A stretch of 38,176 nucleotides of DNA, from the IMG/VR virus record IMGVR_UViG_3300033158_000305, positions 1-38,176 of that record, one strand, 5' to 3'. Below, piece by piece: positions 14,757-22,672 of this stretch (its first letter is position 1; every line of letters begins with the position of its first letter). Below the pieces are notes generated by a model that saw nothing but the letters and a program-made list of their open reading frames with translations, was not told where the DNA came from and searched no databases. Source of the stretch: a virus. The translations under genes were made by a program, and so were the position numbers.

Positions 14757-16508
14757 TTACGTGGCGGGCTGTGACGGGCCCGGGACCGCGGGCTGCGGCC
14801 CCGCATTCTGCCCCAAAGCAGGCGCGGGGTTGCTGCCAGAGGGGACGACCCCGGCGAATTTCAGCAGGTCCGAGATGCGGAACTGGCCGGGCGCCGGGGC
14901 GACCGGCGGGGCCGGGGAGAACCCGCCGGCGAACACGCCATTGGCGTTGATCTTCATCAGCCGGAGCAGCACGTCGGCGACGATCCGGGCGCCGACCGGG
15001 CCGAGCGTGACCTGCTCGAAATCGGCGGCCGTGCCGGTGTTGTCGAAATTGTCGGTAGTCGGGGACCCGGCGTTGGCGGCGGCCGCCTCGTACAGCACGT
15101 ACAGGAACAGCGGGGTGCCGCCGGAGAACCCGGGGACCGAGGCGGGCACGATGGCGGCCGGGTCGATGGGGGCCAGCCCGTACGCGGCGGCGACGTCCTG
15201 CCCGGACGGGACCAGGTAGAAGTAGCCGCGCACGAAGTCGCGGTAGGCGATCGAGTTGGACCCGGACGGCTGGACCCCGGACGGGCCGCCGATCGGCATC
15301 CCGGCGCCGTTGCCGGCCAGCGGGACGCCGGGCGGCTGGCCGAACATGGACTGGCCGATGCAGTGCAGCCCGTCCGCGCCGCCGGGCTGCTTGAGCACCT
15401 GCAGCGACGCGCCGGGCACCGAGGCGTCGAACAGGTCCTCGGAGAAGTTCCGCCAGTCGATCTGGTGGTCCAGCGTCAGCGGGTACCCGCCGTGCAGGTC
15501 CCCGACCGGGGTCAGCGGCTGGCCTGTCCCGCCGGCCGGGCCGGTCGCCCCGCCCACCCCGGCGAACAGGGTGTTCCGGGCGTTCTTGTTGTTCGGGGAG
15601 ATCACCGGGTTCATCGAGTAGGCGTTCCTGATGATCGAGTGCCCGAACCGGTAGGCCGCGGTCGAGAACTCCACCGGCATGATCGGCTTGCGGACGTCCG
15701 CGCCGGGGTCGTACACCTTGCCCTTGCCGGCCAGCAGCTGGTCGATGACAGACTGGCCGCAGAACAGCGGCAGGAAGTCGTGCAGGATGGCCCACTGGTA
15801 GTACTTGACCACCGTGTTCATTGCCCGGGTGAAGTTCTTGATCCCGAGCGCGTCGACTACCGCGTTATGGAACAGCAGCATGGCCACGTGCAGCTGCGAC
15901 AGGATCTGGTTCTCGTCGTTGCGGGTCTCCACCAGGATCGCCGAGCCGTCCGCGCGGCGGGGCAGGTCGACCACGCCGTTGACGTTGCGGGGCACCAGGA
16001 AGTGCAGCCCGTCACTGCCGTAGAGCTGCGGCGAGACGCCCGGCCCGCCGCCGTATATCTGCGACAGGTTGAGCTTCTTGGACTCATAGTCGTAGACGAC
16101 GTTGCCGCCGGGGTCGAGCAGCGGGGACCGGGCGGTGTCCTTGGCGAAGGAGAAGAACGCGGACGGCTGGGGCTCCAGGTCCAGGGTGATGTCGTGGTCG
16201 ATGAACTGCCCGAAGTAGGTGTACAGGGCGCCGTGGGTGGTGTCGACGCCGCCGCCGGGCTCCAGCATGGCATCGGCCAGGGCGGCCAGGTCGGCCAGCG
16301 CCGTGGTGGTGTCCGGGTGAGGGGCGAACCCGGGCAGCTTGGGGAACATCCGGCCGAACATGGCGGCGGGCTGGCCGGGGGCGGGCGATGCGCCTACTGC
16401 GGCGGAGGCGGGGCCGGCCAGCGCCCGGCCCCCGCCCTTGAGCAGCACGACGGTCCCGGCCGCCCCCAGGCCGAGGCGCAGCAGGTTCCGGCGGGTCAGG
16501 TCTTCCAT
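14757..16508 (-). CDS. heme peroxidase of the animal-peroxidase superfamily with Tat signal
   Basis: A 583-residue protein. The N-terminus is a twin-arginine signal: T-R6-R7-NLLR followed by a hydrophobic stretch and an A-x-A-rich cleavage region around residues 29-37. The catalytic core keeps the superfamily residues: distal Gln101 and His105 in YFGQFIDHD, catalytic Arg196 in VETRNDEN, a conserved LFHNAVVD helix, and proximal heme His290 in AAYRFGHSIIRNAY. By family it would bind heme and use peroxide to oxidise substrates or halides, outside the cytoplasm. ATG start behind GAGGGACGG. It is inserted between a gp6-like connector gene and a tail completion gene with no composition change. It could be a cargo gene for the host surface or a virion-associated enzyme. 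Confidence 0.93.
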   Translation of the reverse strand: MEDLTRRNLLRLGLGAAGTVVLLKGGGRALAGPASAAVGASPAPGQPAAMFGRMFPKLPGFAPHPDTTTALADLAALADAMLEPGGGVDTTHGALYTYFGQFIDHDITLDLEPQPSAFFSFAKDTARSPLLDPGGNVVYDYESKKLNLSQIYGGGPGVSPQLYGSDGLHFLVPRNVNGVVDLPRRADGSAILVETRNDENQILSQLHVAMLLFHNAVVDALGIKNFTRAMNTVVKYYQWAILHDFLPLFCGQSVIDQLLAGKGKVYDPGADVRKPIMPVEFSTAAYRFGHSIIRNAYSMNPVISPNNKNARNTLFAGVGGATGPAGGTGQPLTPVGDLHGGYPLTLDHQIDWRNFSEDLFDASVPGASLQVLKQPGGADGLHCIGQSMFGQPPGVPLAGNGAGMPIGGPSGVQPSGSNSIAYRDFVRGYFYLVPSGQDVAAAYGLAPIDPAAIVPASVPGFSGGTPLFLYVLYEAAAANAGSPTTDNFDNTGTAADFEQVTLGPVGARIVADVLLRLMKINANGVFAGGFSPAPPVAPAPGQFRISDLLKFAGVVPSGSNPAPALGQNAGPQPAVPGPSQPAT

Positions 16509-16523
16509 GTTTCCGTCCCTCTC

Positions 16524-17324
16524 TCAGATCGACGGCACCGCGTCGTCGCTCAGCAGCTCGGTGACTCTTCGCGGCACCGAGAATGTCCAGCCGGTGGTGG
16601 AGGTGAATATCTCCTCCCCGGCCAGCGGCGGGGCCTGCTGCGCGCCGCGCTGGGTCTCCCACAGATGCCGCAGCAGTTCCTTGCAGGCGTGCAGGTGCCG
16701 CTCGGCGACCGCCAGCCGCCCGACCGTGTAGGCCACCGTCCACGGGCCGTACCAGAACGGCCACCACAGGTTCTGGTGCACGGTGCCGGAGTCGCCGTCC
16801 CACAGCAGCTGAGGTGCGGTCCAGGACGGGCCGCCGCTCCAGATCGAGGTGACCGACTCGACGGACAGCACCGGGAACTGCGACAGGGCCAGCACCCGGC
16901 CGCCCTCGTTCACCCGCTCGGTCACGCTGCGCCGCACGCACGGCCCGATCTTGGCCTCGACCACCTCGGTGGCGGCCTGCAGGAAGTTCCGCAGCTCGTC
17001 ATCATCGGCGGTGCTGGTGATGTTCAGGTGCGCCTTGGCCTCGGCCACCGACAGGATGGAGATGAAGTCCCGGACGCTGAAGTAGTCCACCGCCGCCGTG
17101 CCCGGCGTGCCGGTGACCCAGGCCACCTTGTGCAGCCCGGCCTGGGTGGTCACGTAGTCGGCGGTCAGCTTCCCGGTGACCACCGGCGGCAGCGTCACCG
17201 GCGGGCTGGCGGTGCTGCCGTCGGGCAGCGTGATCGTGACACTGGCCGACAGCGGGTCAGCCAGCGCCCCGGACGCGTCGTAGACGGACAGGGTGGCCCG
17301 GTAGGTGGTCCCGACATCGATCAC
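16524..17324 (-). CDS. gp6-like head-tail connector with N-terminal Ig-like domain
   Basis: A 266-residue protein. Residues 1-85 are an immunoglobulin-like beta domain (TTYRATLSVYDASGALADPL, TADYVTTQAGLHKVAWVTGT). Residues from about 88 match the gp6-like connector fold: SVAEAKAHLNITSTADDDEL, RNFLQAATEVVEAKIGPCV, then a C-terminal helical part (LHACKELLRHLWETQRG). Connectors of this class form a ring below the portal. The fused Ig-like domain is common in actinophage connectors and may sit on the outside. GTG start at 17324 just after the repeat-protein stop. In most siphophages this gene directly follows the major capsid gene; here it is 13 kb away. Confidence 0.8.
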   Translation of the reverse strand: MIDVGTTYRATLSVYDASGALADPLSASVTITLPDGSTASPPVTLPPVVTGKLTADYVTTQAGLHKVAWVTGTPGTAAVDYFSVRDFISILSVAEAKAHLNITSTADDDELRNFLQAATEVVEAKIGPCVRRSVTERVNEGGRVLALSQFPVLSVESVTSIWSGGPSWTAPQLLWDGDSGTVHQNLWWPFWYGPWTVAYTVGRLAVAERHLHACKELLRHLWETQRGAQQAPPLAGEEIFTSTTGWTFSVPRRVTELLSDDAVPSI

Positions 17325-17330
17325 GCCCGT

Positions 17331-19898
17331 TCACCCGCTCCCCGGTATCGCCGTGCCGATCAGCTCGCGGCCCGCCATGGCGTGCTCTGCGGCAGCCGCG
17401 CCGGGCGTGCTGCGCCCGAACACCACCTGCGGCGGGATGTAGGCGTCCAGCGCGGCGCCGTCGCCGCCCGCGCACCCGGCCGGGACCGTGATCCCGAACC
17501 CGGCGTCCTGCGCATCCCCGGTGCCGTCCGCGCTGTCCGGCAGCGTCAGCCGGGCATAGACGGGAGACGGCGGCCAGGCCGCTCCGATCCCCTGCGCCAC
17601 CCCGGCCTGCGCGGCGGCCGACCCGCCGGGCGGCGCATCCGCTGCAGACCCCGCCGCGTCGGCGGAGTCCGGCAGCACCCGGCCGCTGGCCGTCCAGGAG
17701 GGCGCGTACGCCTGCCCGGCGCCGTCGGCTTGCGCCGGGTAGGCCGGGCTGGCCGCCAGCCCGGTGGCGTCCGGGGCCTGCCCCGCGGCGGCAGCCGCAC
17801 CCGGCAGGGCGGTCCCGGACGCCGCCCAGGCGGCATCCAGGGCGGTCCCGGATGCCGCCGCCTCCGCGGCCGGAGCCGCACCCGGCGCGGAAGTGACCGG
17901 CGTCCCGCCCAGCGCGCCGCCCGCCGCGTCCGCGCTGGACGGAACAGCCAGGCTGGCCGCGGACGCGGTAGCGTCCGCCGCCTGCCCGGCGCCCGCCGCC
18001 TCCGCCGCGGTGACGGTCCCGGTGCCGGATGCCGCGGCGTCCGCCGCCGCCCCGGATGCGTCTGCCAGGAGCGGCTGCGCCCAGGTCTGCCCGGCGGTGA
18101 CCGGCAGGGCCGCATACGACAGCCCGGCCGCGTCCGCCGGGACGGGTGAAGACGCGGCCGAGGTCGTGACAACGGCGTCCTGGGCGGCCGCCGCGCCGTC
18201 GGCGGAACCCGGCGTGACGGCCGCCGTCCCGGCCCCGGACGCCTGCGCGTCCTGCGCCGCCCCGGCCCCGTCAGCCTGCGCGGGGCTGGCGGTGCCGGAC
18301 GCGGAGACCTGCGCGTCCTGCGCGGCGCCCGCGCCGTCGCCGGATCCGGCATTGACCGCGCCGCCCGCGGTGATCAGCGCGATGGCGTCGTACGCCAGCC
18401 CGGCAGCCGCCGGAGTATCCGGCAGTGCCGTGCCGGACGCGGTGACCACCGCGTCGTAGGCCAGCCCGGCCGCGTCGGCGGAGCCGGGCAGCGCGGTCCC
18501 GGACGCGGTGACCGTGCCCGCGTAAGCGAGCGCGGCCCCGTCGGCCTGAGCGGGCAGCGCGGCGCCGGGGGCGGTGACGCCGGCGTCCAGCCCGGACCCC
18601 GCACCCGCAGGCGTGTCCGGCAGCGCGGTCCCGCTCGCGCTGATGGCGCCCGCGTACGCCAGCCCCGCGGCGTCCGCGCTGCCCGCCGCCTGGGTGACCG
18701 GGCCGCCGCCGGTGACGGCCGCGGTAGCGTCGTAGGCCGCTCCGGCGCCATCGGCCTGCGCCGGGGTGACCGTGGTGACGTGCGCGGTGGTGACCGTCGC
18801 GTCGTACGCCGCGCCGGCCGCGTCGACCGGGGTGTCGGCGATCAGGTCGAGCGATACCTGCCAGCCCGCGCCGAACGGGACCTCTCCGGCCCCGTCGGCA
18901 CTGCCCGCGGTGACCGTGGTGAACGTCGCGGTGGTCGGGGAGGCCCCGTAAGCGGTTCCGGCCCCGTCGGCGGAGGCGGCGCTGTAGGTGCCCGGCGCCG
19001 GGGTGTAGTTGACGACCAGGGACACGCCGTCGACCGACTCGGTGGACCCGGAGGCGGCGTGGCCGTAGACCCGGACCCGCAGCGTGGCCAGCTGGGAATA
19101 GGTGACGCCGGTGAACGTGGCCGTGCTCACGTTGCCGGTGCTGGTCGATGGGGTGCCGGCCTGGGCGGTGCCGATCTGCGAGCTGGTGCCGTCCCACAGC
19201 TGGATGGTGCACGGGGCGGCGGTGGCCGTCGACGACTGGTACTCGGTGACCGCGACGGTGACCGAGTTGATCGTGTCGGACGGGCCGGGTCCCGAGATGG
19301 TGAACCCGTACGTTTCCAGGCCCGGCGAGTCTTCCCCGGTGTAGGCGGCCAGCGTCTCGGTGAACGTGACGTAGGCGTCCCCGGCGGCCGCCCCGGTGGG
19401 ACCGTCGTAGGAGTTGGTGACCGTGTACCCGGACGCGCGGGTGCCCTGGTTGTTGACGGTCAGGGTGACCTTGACCCGGTCCCCGGCGGCCAGGGTCGTG
19501 GATGCCGGGGTGATCGAGGACGTCTTGGCCGTGTCAGCGGTGGTGTACTCCGATGAGCTGGTCGGCACCGCGGTGTTGGGCACGATGGTGCCGAGCACGT
19601 TGCCCAGCCCGTCCGTGTGCTCGATGGTGATGCCGGCCTTGCAGTTGGCCGACGTGCTGGATTCCAGGCCGCGGATGTTCGGGGTGATCGTCCCGGAGAT
19701 GGTGACGCCCTGCAGCGTCGGGGTGAGCCAGGTCAGCGCGGTCCCGGCGGCGGTCTTGGTGACCTGGATCGGGGTGGTGCCGGTCGCCGTGTTGGTGACC
19801 GCGGTAGTGCTGGCCGCGCCCCGGCTGGTGCTCAGCGCCTTCTGCCCGGTGCCGCCCAGGTCCGAGGCCGCGTCCCGCAGGTAGAACGTGGTGGCCAT
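17331..19898 (-). CDS. 855-residue virion/surface protein with ~24 ADGAG-type repeats
   Basis: Residues 1-310 are a beta-rich, Thr/Ser-rich region (SDLGGTGQKALSTSRGAAST, CTIQLWDGTSSQIGTAQAG, TYSQLATLRVRVYGHAASGS) that resembles phage decoration or fibre beta-sandwich domains. The remaining ~540 residues are about 24 tandem units of ~22 residues with a consensus close to (S/Q)AD(G/A)AG-x-AYDA, a variable strand and T-x-LP(G/D/A). No family name is known to me for the repeat. The start is the ATG that overlaps the TAA of the upstream gene (TAATG). Probably an extended stalk or fibre. Because the same repeat links two domains of the hub-like tail protein at 1337-3568, the two may form parts of one structure. 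Confidence 0.75.
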   Translation of the reverse strand: MATTFYLRDAASDLGGTGQKALSTSRGAASTTAVTNTATGTTPIQVTKTAAGTALTWLTPTLQGVTISGTITPNIRGLESSTSANCKAGITIEHTDGLGNVLGTIVPNTAVPTSSSEYTTADTAKTSSITPASTTLAAGDRVKVTLTVNNQGTRASGYTVTNSYDGPTGAAAGDAYVTFTETLAAYTGEDSPGLETYGFTISGPGPSDTINSVTVAVTEYQSSTATAAPCTIQLWDGTSSQIGTAQAGTPSTSTGNVSTATFTGVTYSQLATLRVRVYGHAASGSTESVDGVSLVVNYTPAPGTYSAASADGAGTAYGASPTTATFTTVTAGSADGAGEVPFGAGWQVSLDLIADTPVDAAGAAYDATVTTAHVTTVTPAQADGAGAAYDATAAVTGGGPVTQAAGSADAAGLAYAGAISASGTALPDTPAGAGSGLDAGVTAPGAALPAQADGAALAYAGTVTASGTALPGSADAAGLAYDAVVTASGTALPDTPAAAGLAYDAIALITAGGAVNAGSGDGAGAAQDAQVSASGTASPAQADGAGAAQDAQASGAGTAAVTPGSADGAAAAQDAVVTTSAASSPVPADAAGLSYAALPVTAGQTWAQPLLADASGAAADAAASGTGTVTAAEAAGAGQAADATASAASLAVPSSADAAGGALGGTPVTSAPGAAPAAEAAASGTALDAAWAASGTALPGAAAAAGQAPDATGLAASPAYPAQADGAGQAYAPSWTASGRVLPDSADAAGSAADAPPGGSAAAQAGVAQGIGAAWPPSPVYARLTLPDSADGTGDAQDAGFGITVPAGCAGGDGAALDAYIPPQVVFGRSTPGAAAAEHAMAGRELIGTAIPGSG
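17400..18974 (-). repeat. tandem ~66-bp coding repeats, about 24 units
   Basis: The units encode blocks such as SADAAGLAYDAVVTASGTALPD and QADGAGAAQDAQVSASGTAS. Most are 22 residues, several 20-26. Adjacent units near 18400-18700 are the most alike, which suggests recent duplication there; units towards 17400 are more diverged. Confidence 0.85.
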
Positions 19899-20398
19899 TA
19901 CCGGGTCGCCGTCCAGCGGTGGTTGGTCACCCACGGCTCGTGCAGGCACGGCGCGTACCCGGCGGCGCGCAGCGCCGCGGCGACCGTCCCGTCACAGATC
20001 CAGTACGGTACCGGGCGCGCGGGCAGCGGCACGGCCTGCTGCAGCGCGGCGGTGAACCGGGCGCAGCCCAGCGACTCGCACAGCGCCCCGGCGGCGGCGG
20101 CTCGCGCGGCGTTCCCGGCCACGTCCGGCCGCGGGTTGCCCCAGGAGTGGGCCAGGTACGGGAACGTGCACCACGGCGACGGGCAGGCGGCCAGCTGGGA
20201 GACGGCACCGGGGTGGATCTCGATGTCGCCCTCGATGACGGCTAGGTCAGAGCGGCCGTCCCAGCGGGCGGTCAGCTCCCGCCAGTAGGCGAAGTTATCC
20301 CCGGCGGGCGCGGGCACGATCTCGGCGGCGGGCGGCCAGGACGCTTCGGCAGCCGGGAAGACAGCGGCCCGGAAGCATGCCGTCCGCAGGCCGGTCAC
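19898..20398 (-). CDS. small glycosyltransferase-like protein
   Basis: A 166-residue protein with DLAVIEGDIEIHPGAVSQLA, which has the hydrophobic-strand-then-acidic motif (E-G-D-I) of GT-A-type sugar transferases, followed by CTFPYLAHSWGNP and CESLGCARFTAALQQAVP. The size is small for a complete GT, and the N-terminus (TACFRAAVFPAAE) starts directly in a strand. The GTG start overlaps the upstream TGA, and its TAA overlaps the ATG of the repeat protein, so it is coupled on both sides. Its neighbours are virion or adhesin genes, consistent with glycosylating them. The assignment is weaker than for the other three transferases. Confidence 0.5.
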   Translation of the reverse strand: MTGLRTACFRAAVFPAAEASWPPAAEIVPAPAGDNFAYWRELTARWDGRSDLAVIEGDIEIHPGAVSQLAACPSPWCTFPYLAHSWGNPRPDVAGNAARAAAAGALCESLGCARFTAALQQAVPLPARPVPYWICDGTVAAALRAAGYAPCLHEPWVTNHRWTATR

Positions 20399-21162
20399 GG
20401 CGCGGTCCAGGTCGCGAACGACCCGTCGGCCGCGCCGGTGACGTTACCCGGGCTGGTCCAGGATCCCGAGCCGCCTGCCACGATGCCCTGAGATGCGGCC
20501 CAGGCCGGGCTGGTGTTCGTGCCGGACGGGGCCAGCTGGAACGCGACGGTGACCAGGGACCAGCCGCTGGTCTCGGCGCCGGTGAACCCGGACGTCTCGG
20601 CGCCGTTCGTGCTGTTCGCGTACTCGATCGACGCGTCGGAGTTGACGTGCTGGCTGTTCGCGTCCAGCGTCCAGGCGGCGCCCTGCTTGACGACGGTGAC
20701 GCCGCCGGAGTTGTCGCCGTAGCAGCAGACCAGGTACTCGTTCGCGGCGGTGCTGGAATAGGCGGGGCTGCCGGTGGTGGCGGTGGTGCCGGACAGCACC
20801 CCGGCCGTGCCGTCGGCCATCGCGGTGGTGTTCCCGGCCAGCAGCCCGGACACCTCCTGGATGACGATGGCCAGGTCGGTGGAGCCGCTGAACGTGGCGG
20901 TGATCGTGGGCTTGGTCCCGGCATCGCCGGCGGGGACGTCCAGGGCGTACAGCCACACCGACCCGGTCCCCGTCACTTTCGACCCGATCGCGGTCCAGTT
21001 GTTCAGCGCCGCGTCCCGGACGGTGCTCGGGAGGCCGCTGTAATTGCTGGATATGACGGCGATGATCTTGTTGCCGGCGGTGACGTTCGCGGTGGCGAAC
21101 GTGGCGGCCACGGACGTGCCGTACGCGTCGCCGCTGGCCGACTGGACGACGTTCCAGGCCAC
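20395..21162 (-). CDS. beta-sandwich virion/adhesin-like protein
   Basis: A 255-residue Ser/Thr/Gly-rich protein (MAWNVVQSASGDAYGTSVAA, NKIIAVISSNYSGLP, TDLAIVIQEVSGLLAGN, AANEYLVCCYGD, SGWSLVTVAFQLAPSGTN). Strand order and the motifs G-N-K-I-I-A-V and V-I-Q-E-V-S-G resemble the N-terminal domain of the tail protein at 1337-3568 and many phage surface beta-sandwich proteins. The C-terminus ends in a short Gly/Trp-rich tail (SWTSPGNVTGAADGSFATW). The GTG start has a very strong GGAGGTGA five bases upstream. No signal peptide. Probably a head or tail decoration or adhesin; no enzyme motif was seen. Confidence 0.65.
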   Translation of the reverse strand: MAWNVVQSASGDAYGTSVAATFATANVTAGNKIIAVISSNYSGLPSTVRDAALNNWTAIGSKVTGTGSVWLYALDVPAGDAGTKPTITATFSGSTDLAIVIQEVSGLLAGNTTAMADGTAGVLSGTTATTGSPAYSSTAANEYLVCCYGDNSGGVTVVKQGAAWTLDANSQHVNSDASIEYANSTNGAETSGFTGAETSGWSLVTVAFQLAPSGTNTSPAWAASQGIVAGGSGSWTSPGNVTGAADGSFATWTAP

Positions 21163-21180
21163 GGATCACCTCCGGCTCTG

Positions 21181-22587
21181 TCAGGGCGCCCGCAGCGCCA
21201 GCACCCAGTCCGGGTCCCCGTGGGCGTTGGAGGCCGGCTTGGACCCGTCGGCGGCGCCGGAGTTGTACGTGGTGCCGGGAGTGCCCGCGTACACCGTGCC
21301 GGTATCCGGGTCGATCCACTTCGCCAGGTAGCCCGCGGCCAGCTGGGACTCGTCGATCGTGATCGTGGCCGCGTGGGACAGGTAGATCAGGGCGAGGGAC
21401 TTGTCCGGGGCGCGGGACGCGGTGACGAACGTGTCCGTGGTCGCCTCGCCGTAGTGGGTGCCGGAGTCCGATGCCACCGGGGTCCCGCCGCCCGCCGTGA
21501 CCAGCGCGTTGCTCAGGTCGGGCTGCAGCTTGTGCCAGCCCGGCAGGGCCTCCACCGCGGCCCGGATGGCCCTGGCGGTGTGCGTGAAGAAGTACTCCCC
21601 GGTCAGCTCGGCGTACCCGGAGGAATCCCACGGGTAGATGCTCTCCGACGCTACGTTGACGCCCCGCCCGCCGGAGGACAGCACCCACCACACGTACTGC
21701 CGCATGGCCCGGTCATAGCTGCCGAAGTACGGCCCGGCGCCGCTCTTGTAGTAGTAGCCGTCCATCCAGATCGGCGGGACGGGGCTGGCCTCGCCGTAGG
21801 CGTACCGGATGCCGTAGTAGGTCTGGATGTAGATGTACAGCGCGTTGAACTGGGCGTTCGCGTTCCCCCAGGTCTCCACGGCGTTCCCGGACAGCAGGCT
21901 GTGCCGGGAGGTGGACTCCGAGGAGTTCTCGATGCTGACCGCGTGCGCGTCGCCGCCGCCGCGCAGCCCGGTCAGGATGGCGGACAGCAGGTCGTCGAAC
22001 GAGCTGCCGGTGCCGTAGTAGTCCCCGCCGAAGAACCACAGGATGTTCCGGGCGGCGGCGTACCGGGCGGCCAGCGCCGTGCCGAATGCCTGGCACTGGC
22101 CGGTGCTCAGCCCGGCCAGGCTGCTGGCCCCGGTGTTGGCGTCGCCGTAGGCCAGGTTCAGGATGGCGGTGATGCCGTTGCGGGCGCACGCGGCTACGAA
22201 GTAGTCCACCCGGGCCCAGAACGCGTTGTTCAGCCCGGTGGCCGGGTCGCCGCCGGAGACGAACGGCAGCACCCCGTCCCAGGTCCGCCCGCCGCCGTAA
22301 TCGGTGTAGTTGCCCGCGTCGGAGAACACGCACGACTCGATGCCGTTGAATCCCTGCGCGGCGTGCGCGTCGCAGCACCGGTCCAGGTCGTGCTGCCAGC
22401 CGCTGCCATCGTTCTGCCCGGCGTTGGGCAGCAGGTTCCAGATGGTGTTGCTCACCAGCAGCCGGGGCTGGCCGTACTGGTCGGAGGAGTACGCGGCCGC
22501 CCCGGTTCCCGAGATCCCGGCGATGACCGCCGGGCCCAGGTCGGTGACCGGCTGGAAGTGCGCGTACCCGTGCGTCAGGACCGGCAC
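21181..22587 (-). CDS. apiosidase-like glycoside hydrolase (DUF4038-type) with C-terminal beta domain
   Basis: A 468-residue protein resembling the DUF4038/apiosidase-like TIM-barrel group: RLLVSNTIWNLLPN near the start, AAQGFNGIESCVFSDAGNYT, RTWDGVLPFVSGG, NGITAILNLAYGD, ILWFFGGDYYGTG and IWMDGYYYKSG, with candidate acidic catalytic residues in these strand ends. The last ~90 residues (KSLALIYLSHAATITIDESQ, KWIDPDTGTVYAG) match the small beta domain that usually follows DUF4038. No signal peptide is present, so it is probably carried on the virion. It would cut a host surface glycan such as an arabinose- or apiose-type side chain; the substrate is not known. GTG start with GGGAGG upstream. 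Confidence 0.8.
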   Translation of the reverse strand: MPVLTHGYAHFQPVTDLGPAVIAGISGTGAAAYSSDQYGQPRLLVSNTIWNLLPNAGQNDGSGWQHDLDRCCDAHAAQGFNGIESCVFSDAGNYTDYGGGRTWDGVLPFVSGGDPATGLNNAFWARVDYFVAACARNGITAILNLAYGDANTGASSLAGLSTGQCQAFGTALAARYAAARNILWFFGGDYYGTGSSFDDLLSAILTGLRGGGDAHAVSIENSSESTSRHSLLSGNAVETWGNANAQFNALYIYIQTYYGIRYAYGEASPVPPIWMDGYYYKSGAGPYFGSYDRAMRQYVWWVLSSGGRGVNVASESIYPWDSSGYAELTGEYFFTHTARAIRAAVEALPGWHKLQPDLSNALVTAGGGTPVASDSGTHYGEATTDTFVTASRAPDKSLALIYLSHAATITIDESQLAAGYLAKWIDPDTGTVYAGTPGTTYNSGAADGSKPASNAHGDPDWVLALRAP

Positions 22588-22672
22588 GCCGCCTCCCAGT
22601 CACACGTCAGTCAGGGCCTTATCCAGGTAGTCCGCAGCCGCCCGCAGCCGGGCCGGGTCATGACCGAGCAGG

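Noticed and set aside
15363-18149. 928-residue plus-strand open frame across the peroxidase and repeat genes
   Set aside because: Antisense to the peroxidase, connector and repeat gene; low-complexity Arg/Gly/Val text only.
22600-22668. Short frame after the intein gene reading LLGHDPARLRAAADYLDKAL
   Set aside because: The peptide looks protein-like, but there is no ATG, GTG or TTG and no ribosome-binding site; only a CTG is available, so it may be a remnant or chance.
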